Shown here: in pieces, positions 1-10,861 of the stretch
Layout of the letters: every line of letters starts with the position of its first letter
How positions within the stretch are numbered: the stretch's first letter is position 1
Origin: Protopterus annectens
Lineage: Eukaryota > Chordata > Ceratodontiformes > Protopteridae
Reading direction: 5' to 3'
NCBI RefSeq assembly: GCF_019279795.1
Contig: NC_056726.1
Span: forward strand, 1,138,735,882 to 1,138,799,881
DNA length: 64,000 bases
Made by a program: the position numbers and the translations under genes
The notes under the pieces: generated by a model
The model's database searches: none
What the model saw: only the letters and a program-made list of their open reading frames with translations
Told to the model about the DNA's origin: nothing

Positions 1-35
1 AATATGTATCTGTTTATATATATATATATATATAT

Positions 36-559
36 GGATCTATCTTACTACGTCGACAAGTCAAAACGCCGACAACAAAATCACCGACACCACATAACCA
101 TTCACAAACAACGAAACCTCTCATCATGCGACACACATAATCCCCGACAAGCAACAAACAAAACAAATAACCTCACATACACAACTACCTACAACCTTAA
201 CCCAAACCCTAACCCTAAGGTCCGCCACTATCGCACACTAACCTAAACCCTAAACCTAACCCTAACAACTTAAACCGCCCCACCACAAACTATCACACTC
301 ACCTGCGCACCCTACCCCTAACCGCCGCCCTAACCCTAACCACAAGAAACTATCACAGTCGCACACTTACCTGGCCAGCGCCCTAACTAACTAACTCACT
401 TCTTAACCTACCCTAACCCACAGTCGCACACTTACTACAACTACTAAGCCCGCGCCCTAACTCATTTAACCCGCCCTAACCCACAAACTATCACAGTCGC
501 ACACTTACCTTACTCTCGCCTAGCGCCCGTCACTACGCATACATACACAGCCTTTTCCC
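36..559 (-). mobile_element. Telomere-repeat inverted-repeat element, copy A (degraded)
   Basis: This is a non-coding element related to the copies at 31049-31809 and 50054-50686, in the opposite orientation (CCCTAA on the plus strand). The left edge GGATCTATCTTACTACGTCG aligns with the reverse complement of the right end of the 31049 copy. Next come CGACA-type motifs at about 53, 69, 84, 129 and 144. CCCTAA-like repeats and the phrase CCACTATCGCACAC follow from about 195 to 510. The right edge near 557-559 (CCC) lacks a recognisable terminal repeat, so this copy is truncated or rearranged. It sits between two TA tracts. Its mobility is inferred from the other copies. Confidence 0.6.
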
Positions 560-562
560 ATG

Positions 563-567
563 ATATA

Positions 568-605
<38 letters not shown>

Positions 606-607
606 CG

Positions 608-691
<84 letters not shown>

Positions 692-735
692 TATATTTGT
701 GTGTGTGTGTGTGTGTGTGTATATTTATGCACTTT
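563..735. repeat. Compound TA/CA/TA/TG microsatellite
   Basis: The tract runs (TA)n, (CA)n, (TA)n and (TG)n without a break. The open frames here are runs of Tyr-Ile, Thr-His and Cys-Val only and are not genes. Confidence 0.97.
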
Positions 736-746
736 ATATACATACA

Positions 747-2066
747 TATAGGGCTCCATTTTAGGACCTCTTCTTTTTTCACCATTCATCAATGACCTTC
801 ATGTAGCAGTCCCTGAAGCCACCTGCATTCAATATGCTGATTATTCCACACTTATATTTTCTGTCAACTCCATTTCTGAACTACACTCTGTAACTCAAAA
901 AGTATTCAACTAAGTAGAAGATTGGTTCCTGAAACGCTGCCTCCTTTTGAACGCCAAAAAAAACAAACTCCTACTCTTTACTCCTACCAATAGGTCCTCT
1001 CCTATAGACTTCTCTATTAAATCTAACAATGGTACCCTCATCTTTCCCGATCCTACCACCAAACTATTAGGAGTCACAATTGACAACAACCTTAACTTCG
1101 ATAACCATATAAATAACACCATTCAAACAGTGAACAGAAAAATGGGCTCCTTATATAGAATCAAACCCTTCTTAACACCTATAGCTAGAGCCACCATTGC
1201 CCACTCTCACTTAATCTCAACTCTTCTCTATGCTTCTCCTATTTATACTAATCTAAAGAAAAATAATCTTCTCAAACTATCCAACTCCTATAACAATTTT
1301 GCCAGATTTGCCACTGGCAATGCATTTCGAACACACCACTGTCTGAGTCTAAAGCAGCTAGACTGGCTTGAACTCCCTAACATGATAACTTTTTCCCAAC
1401 TAACCATTGCTCATAAAATCTTTTACCAACCAAATAATACTCCAATACTTACTAACCTCATTACCCCATATAATAATCTTAATTCCCTACGCTCTTCGTG
1501 TAAACTACTTGCTAGCATAAGTAAGTCCAATAACTTGTCAGGTGACAGCCTTTTCTCCAATACTGCTGGGAAACACTGGAACATTCTACCTATTGATCTC
1601 ACTCTACTACCTTCACTGTCACTCTTTAAGCAAAAACTCAAAAGTCACCTAAAATCACACTGGTTATGTCCCTGCACTAACCCTGATTAATCTACTACTT
1701 TTCCTATTTTTATCTTCATACTGTCTCTGGACACACCATCATACTCTACATACCCCTCAGTATGCTAAAAACTGGTAATTGTAAAACATATATAACCACA
1801 AGTATATATGTTAACTAGCAATGAACTCTAATGTATATCTCTTAGCAAACGATCACATGACTGTTATATTACTTTATACTCAACCTTCTTAGTTAAGTAC
1901 TTTTTAAACTCCTTCATTTTATTCTAAATACCTCTTACTTTATTTGTTATACAATTGTATATTATATTTTGTGCTATGTTGGAGCTTTTCTCCCCAGGCC
2001 TCTACTGAAAATGGAAATATATCCAGTTGGACTAGCCCGGTCAATAAATGTAAAATAAAAATAAAA

Positions 2067-2072
<6 letters not shown>
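747..2072 (+). mobile_element. 5'-truncated L2-like LINE fragment
   Basis: This is the 3' part of a non-LTR retrotransposon: the end of the reverse transcriptase, a C-terminal domain, a 3' UTR and an A-rich AAATA-type tail at about 2040-2072. The tail carries the conserved phrase GGAGCTTTTCTCCCC followed by a GC-rich hairpin. The same tail recurs at 2316-2415, 4815-4920 and, reversed, 14655-14760. The protein style (YADxS motif, LLGVTID, LKQLDWLELP) fits the CR1/L2 assemblage; the exact clade is not certain. A TA microsatellite follows directly. Confidence 0.8.
751..1690 (+). pseudogene. L2-like LINE reverse transcriptase C-terminus (broken)
   Basis: Reading from 751 gives the RT palm region ([16 protein letters not shown], then QYADYSTLIF), a stop codon at about 912-914, then an open frame to 1690 starting around LLLNAKKNKLLLFTP. 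The catalytic YADD box reads YADY, so the second aspartate is lost, and with the stop this rules out activity. Downstream residues match the post-RT region of L2-like elements (LGVTIDNNLNFDNHI, LYASPIYT, LKQLDWLELP). The methionine at 947 lies inside the domain and is not a real start. The element lacks its endonuclease and the N-terminal half of RT. Confidence 0.82.

Positions 2073-2124
<52 letters not shown>
2073..2124. repeat. (TA)n microsatellite
   Basis: An uninterrupted TA run grows directly out of the A-rich LINE tail. Confidence 0.97.
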
Positions 2125-2125
<1 letters not shown>

Positions 2126-2139
2126 TAGCCTCTGTAGTA

Positions 2140-2415
2140 TATACCCTATCCCAGAGATATCAACCTACCCCCGTGGCTTCAATTTGTAGCCAACCTTAGA
2201 ATTATCTATACAACACTCTGATTGTTATTTTACAAATATGTTATACCAATGTCTTTTTCTGTTGTCTGTATGTAATGCTACTCTATACCATTTGTAAATG
2301 TATATTGTATTCTCTTATGTGTGGAGCTTTTCTCCCCGGGCCTCTACTGAAAATGGACATGTATCCAGCTAGACTAGCCCGGTCAACAAATGTAAAATAA
2401 AATAAATAAATAAAT
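2140..2415 (+). mobile_element. L2-like LINE 3' tail
   Basis: This is a non-coding 3' UTR copy of the same LINE family as 747-2072. It carries GGAGCTTTTCTCCCC and the best preserved hairpin (CCGGGC at 2336-2341 against GCCCGG at 2377-2382, with TGGA/TCCA inside), and ends in AAATAAATAAAT. The left boundary is approximate. Confidence 0.75.
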
Positions 2416-2424
2416 AATAATTAT

Positions 2425-3915
2425 AGTACCTGTCTTCTTAATATACAAAATCTTTTCAATAGCTGGAACAATATGTTTTTTACCATGGAAGAGAGACTCA
2501 CAATTATTAAAATGATAGTATTCCCTAAGATATTATACTTAATACAATCAATAATACTCCCACCTACAAAAATAATTATTAAGAAATTGAATTCACTAAT
2601 GTTAAATTTCTTATGGGCACCTAATAGACCTAGGATTGCATTAAAGAAACATACTAATAGCTGGTCTCAAGGGGGCATTTCATTTCCAGACTTTAATTTA
2701 TATACTATCTCTTCTGTTATAAAAGTTATTACTTTGTTAATAGATCAGTCATATGTTGCAAGATGGAAAGATTACTGGGAACTAATTAGCATTCACTTCA
2801 TGAAAATCTCTTTAATACATAAAAATATTATTGTAAATAATCCCATGTTATGGTTACTAAAAGAATTTTATACATCATCCATTACACCAAAATATATAGT
2901 TAGTTACCCATTAAACATTATTATCAGTTATCGTAATTTTATATTCATGCATCCTAAGTATAAGGAATGGAATTTTATTCTATTCCCTATAATGTATACA
3001 CAAGGTATGCTTTTGTCAACCACTTCTGAAAGAACTCTTTTAGTCACAGAGAATGATCTAAAGTATTGGTATCAGTTGCTGTCTGATAATAAAGTAAAAA
3101 ATTTAGACTTCTTAAAGCAAGAATTTGATTTGAGAGAAACATGTTGGTTAGAAATTCAGACTTTTAGACAACATCTTATTAATAAAATTGATTTAATGTC
3201 TTTAACAGTTAAAGAATCTGTTCCAATACTGATTGATTACTTGATATTAAATTTACAACATAGAGTTTCTGATAAAGGTAAGCTCTCATACATACATAAA
3301 ATTATCAGAGAAGAAACTCATTACAGTTCAGATACCTATTGGAATTATTTCATTTCCATTAATGGTGAATCACCAAAACAACAAGATAAACAATATATAT
3401 TGGAATCTGCTTATAAAACTACTTCTTCCATTAATTGGAGACTTTTTACTTGGAAATTTTTACATAGATCCTTCTATACACCTTTAATGATGAATAAAAT
3501 AAATAATAAAGACAACTTATGTAAAAGATGTAATGTAGAAATAAATGCTGATTGGGCACATATGTTTTATGACTGTAAAAAATTGAAGGAATATTGGAAG
3601 TTACTCAATGATTTTTTGCAGGCCCTTTTCACAGATAATTTCATTGTTTCTAAATCACTTATATTATTTAACACACCTATTCCTAAAAGTGTTTAAAAAG
3701 TTAAACTTCCCTTATTATGGTCTATTCTAGCAGTGGCTAGAAAAATAATAACCAGAAATTGGATTTCAGATACCCCTCCTTCATTTAATGAATTTAAAAA
3801 TGTTATGACTGAAGTGTGTCATATGGAATTGATGACAATAACATCAAGAACTACTAGAAAAACATCTTATTATATTATATGGGATACTTTACAAAACCTG
3901 TTAAAGAAATCTTAG
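2425..3915 (+). pseudogene. L1-type ORF2 C-terminal region
   Basis: The frame upstream of Met-2473 is open back to about 2425 (LLNIQNLFNSWNN), so that Met is internal. The protein shows the post-RT region of L1 ORF2 (RLTIIKMIVFPKILYL, then FLWAPNRPRIALKK, then GGISFPDFNLY). Near the end is the zf-RVT-like cysteine segment (LCKRCNVEINADWAHMFYDC). One TAA at 3694-3696 interrupts an otherwise continuous frame that runs on to 3915 (KVKLPLLWSILAVARKII onward). The endonuclease and RT catalytic core are absent, so the fragment cannot be autonomous. L1/Tx1 assignment is from the motif layout. Confidence 0.88.
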
Positions 3916-4098
3916 TTTCAATAGCATGACATTATAGTTTAATCAATTGATTTGATTTATAGTGGATGTCTTTGCAAATACTTTGGTTATTTTATTGAAT
4001 GTTATAACTATTTCTATTTTAATTGCTTGTATAAAATTGTTATGATATTTATTTTGTATGTTAAAAACAATAAACTTGTTTTAAAAAAAAATAAATAG
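2425..4098 (+). mobile_element. 5'-truncated L1-type LINE
   Basis: The fragment comprises the C-terminal part of an L1-type ORF2, about 165 bp of 3' UTR, an AATAAA signal near 4068 and an A-rich tail at 4080-4098. It begins within ORF2, as expected of a 5'-truncated insertion, immediately after the LINE tail ending at 2415. The coding strand is AT-rich compared with neighbouring CR1 copies. Confidence 0.85.
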
Positions 4099-4690
4099 CT
4101 TGACTGATGTTTATTTTTATACAGTACTTTAATGTAGTCATTGCTTTTCACATCTCAAGAATTATCACAATTACTACTGTAATGCCATTCTGACAATCTG
4201 TGTAAGAATATCAGTTGGGTTGGATTTGAACCCTGTGGTATTTATGCTTTTAACATGAACTCAGTGCTCTTACACCTGCTGCCACAAGGAAAGCTAGGCA
4301 GCAGGTTTAGTTTTTACACTAAGTACTGCCCAGAGTGCGGACATCCACTCCTCGACACTTACCCTGTTTGTGTGGAGGAAGGTGGACCAATAGAAAGATT
4401 ACTATTTACGCAGAGAACCATGTGTGTTAGCAGCTTACCTCTGTGGGGAAAGCAATAACAACATTTCTTAATGCCATACAAGTTATGACACAGCATTTGC
4501 AATATGAACTACAGCATAAACACCAAAGTATCTGTCAGCTATTTCTCCCAAAGCACGTATACATAACTACTTCTCTAGTTCAAGCTGTATTCATTAAATG
4601 TGACTCTCTAATGCAGAAACACTCGGTGGTGTGCAGTGTAAAGAGCTTTTTGGCATGTCTTACTGTTTATTGCCCAGTTATTCTTTATCC
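4099..4690. other. Non-coding spacer with a possible SINE head
   Basis: No gene is recognised. The only structure I see is a minus-strand tRNA-like stretch at about 4190-4285. Short open frames here have no recognisable domain. Confidence 0.5.
4190..4285 (-). mobile_element. Possible tRNA-derived SINE head
   Basis: Read on the minus strand it contains a good B-box-like sequence (GGGTTCAAATCC) with a GTAAGAGCACTGAG-like stretch upstream at tRNA-like spacing. There is no clear cloverleaf or tail, so this is tentative. Confidence 0.4.
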
Positions 4691-4925
4691 CAGATGATTG
4701 TCCAGGTGTATAGTATATCTTGTAAACCAGTTTATGTTCTATCAACTTATTTTTGTATAGTATTCCTCATGTGGCTTGTATTGTTTTTGGACTATAATGT
4801 ATTTGTATTTCACTGTATGTGGAGCTTTTCACCCCAGCCCTCTGCTGAAAATAGGTTCTGTATACCCAGTCAGACCACCCAGGTAAACAAATATCAAATA
4901 AAACAATAAATAAATAATAAATAAA
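4690..4925 (+). mobile_element. Diverged L2-like LINE 3' tail
   Basis: GTGGAGCTTTTCACCCC, CTGCTGAAAATAGG and CAGTCAGACCACCCAGG mirror the tail at 2316-2390 with substitutions, and the copy ends in AATAAATAAATAAT. It is older than the 2140-2415 copy. Confidence 0.7.
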
Positions 4926-5439
4926 ATCCCATCCAAAGGCATTTAAAAAACACAACAAAAGGGAATGTGGTTATTAGTCACTGAACGCATATTTATTCAG
5001 AGTCGTGTGCCCTGTACTCATGTATTTGAAAATAGATATGTCAACTACAATGCAGAAATAAAGAGCACAACAGCATTGTTACAGTTGTTAAAGTTTTATA
5101 CTGACACCAAACGCTGAGATTGTCTGACACATGATTTACTGTGGACATCAGTTAATTACAATATGAACACTCATACATCAACACTTGTATTTATGCTGTT
5201 TACAAAATATGTATGTGTGACTAAGTGTGTTATATACACAACATATTGAGAAACAAGAACATGTATGTCTCAGTTCTTCAACATACATACATTCATAGCA
5301 GCTTATTGCATATACATTAAGAAGCTGTCTTTTAAAGCATTTGTGAACACTGCAAGCACAAAAGCAAATGCAAAGTACACACTATGCACACCAGTCTGAT
5401 AACAGTATATAACAGACCATGGTGTGAATGTTAACTACT
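4926..5439. other. Unassigned AT-rich spacer
   Basis: I see no coding potential, RNA gene or recognised repeat here. Confidence 0.5.
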
Positions 5440-5798
5440 GTGTTCTTCAGCTTGAATAGCTTGGCCGAGGTTCAAATTGTACAACAGGCAAATTATGTGT
5501 GCCTGTATGTGTAACTCTGTATGTGGCTTGTCAGAAGAGCATGAGTCTGTGTTCTAATGTCAGCATTCAAGTCTCATGGAGAACAAAGTTTTACAGACAT
5601 GCATGACTAAACAGCAAGTTCATACAGCCCTCCCAACATCTTCTTCCCAACATACACTGATGATGTCATCTGCTATAAAGTGTTCTGCAACACTATAAAA
5701 GTTAGACTTCTGCCATGGTGCTTGCATTACGTTGTGTGTTCTTTAGCTTATACAACTAGTTAGGTAGGGGTTCTAATGTCACTGCAGTCAACATGTGT

Positions 5799-5869
<71 letters not shown>

Positions 5870-6438
5870 TGTGTGCATAGTCAGAAGAGCACACATCTGT
5901 GTCCTACTGACATCAATCAGGTCTCACTGAGAAAAAAAGTATTAGAGTCATATAGGACTACACAGAAAATCCAGAGCCCTCCCAATATAAACTAATGATG
6001 TCTGTTATAAAGTGTTCTGCAACAATATAAAAGATAAACTTGTGCCTTGGCACTTGCGTTAAGTACTGTGTTTTCTAGCTTGTGTAACTAGTTAGGTAGG
6101 GGTTCTAATCTCACGGTGGTCAACTTATGTGTGTGCATAACCCAATGAGCATGAGTTTGAGTCCAACTGACATCAATCAGGCACATGACTACACAGCATG
6201 TTCATGCAGCCCTCCCAACATTCATCAATGATTTCATCTGCTACAAAGTGTTCTGGGACAATACAAAAGTCAGATTTGTGCTGTGGCATCGATGTTAAGT
6301 ACTGCTTTCTATAGCTAGTGTAGATAGCTAGCTAGGGGTTCTAATCATCAACAGTTAAATTGCGTGTATGATTGCATTCAGTTAGTTCTCATTCTGGAGA
6401 CCATTTTAGAACAGCATATGAGACACTCCTACTACCAT
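5440..6438. repeat. Satellite array 1, left part
   Basis: Diverged tandem units of roughly 240-330 bp share landmarks: CTATAAAGTGTTCTGCAACA, TTAAGTACTGTGTT, then TTAGGTAGGGGTTCTAAT. The last landmark occurs near 5763, 6094 and 6332. A TG-rich stretch follows the GGTTCTAAT landmark in each unit. The array is interrupted at 6439 by a Penelope-like element and resumes at 9406. Confidence 0.75.
5793..5871. repeat. (TG)n microsatellite inside satellite unit
   Basis: A near-pure TG run lies at the position in the satellite unit where other units have shorter TG-rich sequence. Confidence 0.97.
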
Positions 6439-6440
6439 AT

Positions 6441-8694
6441 ATGTCCAGGTACGTGCTTTCAGTACATGATAAAGAACTACTAAATAGAGGGCTGTCGTTT
6501 GTACCGTCGCAAGGCAGTGTTCTCTCTGACTTGCTAACTGACCTTAGAATGTTTGGGCGCTCTATAGCTCTAAGAATATTTTTTAAGTCGAAACCTTCGG
6601 AAAGTGACACTAGTGAAGCTAATGCATTTAATTTTAAAAGAAAGAGTTCGTTTTCTCCTATGATACCAGGACATGTTGATCTCTTTATTAAATTATGCGA
6701 AAAGGACATTTATGAATACTGCATAAACACAAAGAAAAAATGTATGTATTTTAACATGTCTAATGAAATGCAATGCTCTCTTTATAATCTGATGCATGAT
6801 TCTTCTTTAGTTTTCAGACCAGTTGACAAAGGAGGAGGGGTAGCTCTCTTTGATAGATTATCATATCAGTCCTTAATGCTTGACATGTTGAAAGATGATA
6901 CCATCTACCTAGAAATTGATAACTCTAGAATGTTAAAAATTATAGCTTGTGTCAAAGATGAGATCTATGATCTACTTATGTGCAGCCAAATATCTCAAAG
7001 CCTGTATGAATATTTTTCTATAGATAAACCGCGAATTCCTATAGTCAAAGGACTACCTAAAATGCACAAAGGAGTCCTACCCCCACCCTTAAGACCCATT
7101 GTGGCTAGTGAGGGATGGGCGACTGAAAAAGTGTCAGTCTATTTAGAAAAAACTTTGAGACCAATCGTAAATGAGGTTCCAAATATACTGAAGGACACGT
7201 ACCACTTATTGGATTCTCTAAATTCTGTTGATAAAAAATTAGTTGAAGGGCAACATTTATTGGTTACTATGGACGTGACCAGTTTATTTACCTCCATACC
7301 TAATGTTGAAGGCGTTCAAGCAGTGAGAGAGTTATTGTCTGTGTTTCCACATATAAAAAGAGATGACATCATTCTTATTTGCCAGTTAGTTGATTTAGTT
7401 CTATGCAACAATGTGTTTGTTTTTGAGGGGTGCCTATATTTACAGACATCGGGGGTAGCTATGGGCACCCCTTGTGCAAACACTTATGCGAATTTGGTAA
7501 TGCATAAGTGGGAAAGAGATTTTGTTTTTACCCACCCATTATTTAGAAAAATAGTGGTCTATTATCATTTTGTAGATGATATTCTATTAGTTTGGGAAGG
7601 CTCCAAAGAAGAGTTTGTTGAGTTTAAAAACTATTTAGAAACTACTACTACTTTCCTCAAATTCACAGCACAAATGTCCTTTGAATCAGTGAACTTTCTA
7701 GATGTATGCTTAAATATAAGAAATGGCAAATTAAGTTCCACCTTGTTCAGAAAAACATGCTGGGGAAATTCTATACTGCGTTACGACAGCATGCACCCTC
7801 GCCATGTGTTCAAAGGGATAGTCAAAAGTCAGTTTATTAGACTATCTAAAATTTGTAAGGACAAGGAAGATCTGACTCATGAAGCTGACAAATTAGAATA
7901 TATTTTTTCTGATAGAATGTATGATGAAAAGTTAGTAAAAAAACATCAGGTCACAAGTTTTGAAAGATGTAGAGGCCTCATCTTTAATGACAGTTGATCA
8001 TTTCAGGCATGAGATAGGCTATAAGAATTTACCTTGTTCTTCAGGGAAGTTAAGCTTTATTACAACTTACACCAACGACAGTCTCAATATTAGGAAAATA
8101 ATCAATAATAATTGGAAAGTATTAATGATTGACGATTTTACACAACAACTAGTGGGTAAGGCACCTCATTTTACCTACAGGAACAACAAAAGTCTTAAAA
8201 GACTACTCTGTGATAAACCCAGTGATACTAAATTAAAGCTAGTAGAAAAAGTAGGTACTTATCCATGCAATCATTGCAATTATTGTAAGTTTGTCACTAG
8301 AGAACAAGTCTATACACATCCAGAAACTAAGTACATCTTTAAGCCAAGATTTTTAGCTACTTGTAATAGCTCAGGACTGATCTACCTAGCTACGTGTGAA
8401 CAATGTTCTGCGTTTTATGTAGGTTTAACGAAACGCAAGCTCAAAAATAGAGTATACAACCACATTTACGACATAAAGAAATTAAATGCTCTAGCTAAGC
8501 ATGTACAATGTTATCCGAATCATTCCTTTGTATTTAGGGTACTTGAAATAGTAGAACCAAATACCAGAGGAGGAGACTATATGAATTTACTAGAACTTAA
8601 AGAACTAAAATGGATTTTAAGATTAAAAGGGCATCATTTTCCAGGCTTAAACCTTTATGTTTCCATTAAACCTTACCTTAACGCACGAAGATAA
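6441..8694 (+). pseudogene. PLE reverse transcriptase/GIY-YIG endonuclease (one frameshift)
   Basis: The polyprotein copies PLE RNA into DNA and cuts the target. The real reading starts at Met-6441 (MSRYVLSVHDKELLNRGLSF); the apparent extension upstream to 6372 is satellite DNA. RT motifs include RIPIVKGLPKMHKG, LRPIVAS, VTMDVTSLFTSIP, the GVAMGTPCANTYANL segment and the catalytic YHFVDDILLVW, with both aspartates intact. A +1 frameshift between about 7960 and 7990 moves the reading to the frame ending at 8694, which carries a cysteine cluster (YPCNHCNYCKF) and the GIY-YIG-type segment IYLATCEQCSAFYVGLTKRK. An A7 run at 7937-7943 lies just upstream. With one shift and intact catalytic motifs this is a relatively young copy. 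The subfamily (Neptune/Poseidon-like) is not resolved. Confidence 0.92.
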
Positions 8695-9292
8695 CCACCT
8701 GTGAGTCTAAGATATCACATCTTATTCTTCCTTGTATGATACACAGGTTTTAATTCCTGATCCTGTTATATATTAATTATTAGATTTTTTGCTAACTTGA
8801 TCCATCTATTTACTTGGCTACAGTTTTTATTTTTCAATTTTCTATGCACTTTTATATGTATTCTATATGTATATTATCATAACTAAATTGATGTCTATGC
8901 ACAGACATTTTGTATAACTTTTTTAATAATGTTTATATATTTATTTATATTAATATTTATATTAATATTTATTTACATATTTACATATTCATATACATTC
9001 ATTTAATTTTAGACTTGTATTTATTTGCTAGTAACATGTTTGAATTACTTCAAATTTTTTGGTTAGTATACAAGTTATAAGTTAACTCATTTACCATATA
9101 GTGATGGCTTAGCAACCATGTAGTCTATATATGAATTCAAAGTTCTTTCTATATATGTGCTTTTAGAGAATGTCCCATTTAAACTGAAGTTTTTAATTGT
9201 TTTATCAATTTGCTTATTGCGTTTAATTGTTATTAAATAATCAAGTATGTCATGTCATTGTATAAAAAGCTGCTAGTTTGTTGGAATATTCA

Positions 9293-9336
9293 TGGTCTGA
9301 GGAAGCGTACAGGAAGGTACGCGAAAGCGCTTACCA
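9293..9336 (+). ncRNA. Hammerhead-like ribozyme motif in PLE 3' region
   Basis: The core CTGAGGA (9297-9303) and GAAA (9323-9326) flank a perfect 6-bp stem II (GCGTAC 9305-9310 with GTACGC 9317-9322). AGCGCT (9326-9331) would form a minimal self-complementary stem III, with predicted cleavage after T9332. TGGT (9293-9296) pairs with ACCA (9333-9336) as stem I. An extra A (9304) between the core and stem II deviates from the strict consensus. Minimal type I hammerheads are known in PLEs. Activity is inferred. Confidence 0.72.
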
Positions 9337-9405
9337 AATAAATATCCAGTTTTTGTTTAAATAGTTTTGCTGAGTCGTGTTGAGTCCGAAGTTTGCTTTC
9401 TACAT

Positions 9406-10499
<1,094 letters not shown>

Positions 10500-10500
<1 letters not shown>

Positions 10501-10861
10501 ATGAATCCAAGATACTCTAATTCTCTCTGTCCAGATGACATGTTTCCTGTAGAACCATGTATGATGGCATCATCTCATAGATGCATACATACATCATGAG
10601 GGACAGTCCTTCCAGTACCCTCTACAAGCCATCTGCAGACCACTGGATATGTAATTCTAATTCTGTCATTGGGTGGTACACGTCACATATGGACAGAGGC
10701 AGTATGTAATACAATCCCACATATACAGACATACACACATATGCACATAACCCTACTATCTACCATCATATAGCGATTTTGGTTTAAATGCTGTACTAAT
10801 GTCTAGAATTGTATGAGGTGTTAGCCATTAGCCTAGTAATATCCGATAACCCTATGGAGAT
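10500..10861. other. Unassigned spacer
   Basis: No gene or clear repeat is visible between satellite array 1 and the CR1 3' end. Confidence 0.5.

Larger units (their letters stand above)
6439..9405 (+). mobile_element. Penelope-like element (PLE), 5'-truncated
   Basis: The element is bounded by a 14-bp direct repeat ACTCCTACTACCAT at 6425-6438 and 9406-9419. Flanking satellite joins cleanly across the insertion, as shown by the uninterrupted paralogous unit at 9600-9700. It encodes reverse transcriptase followed by a GIY-YIG endonuclease, the PLE architecture, and then has about 700 bp of AT-rich 3' sequence ending in a hammerhead-like motif. Length is 2967 bp. The left end starts just before the RT N-terminal conserved segment, so it is probably 5'-truncated. 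Confidence 0.93.

Noticed and set aside
36-559. CCCTAA-rich sequence at the start of the window taken as a true chromosome end
   Set aside because: Units are degenerate, interspersed with other phrases, and the same composite occurs at 31049-31809 and 50054-50686 as a bounded element.
510-792. Open frames rich in Tyr-Ile, Thr-His and Cys-Val (also at 10167-10496, 20579-20901, 40568-41137 and others)
   Set aside because: They are translations of TA, CA and TG microsatellites.
4255-4458. Small frame with CPECGHP-like cysteines as a zinc-finger gene
   Set aside because: Short, no family match, unsupported by context, and partly overlaps a tRNA-like SINE stretch.
6372-6440. Start of the Penelope RT frame at Met-6372
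   Set aside because: This stretch is satellite DNA repeated at 9573-9640 and lies outside the 14-bp target duplication; the element begins at 6439.
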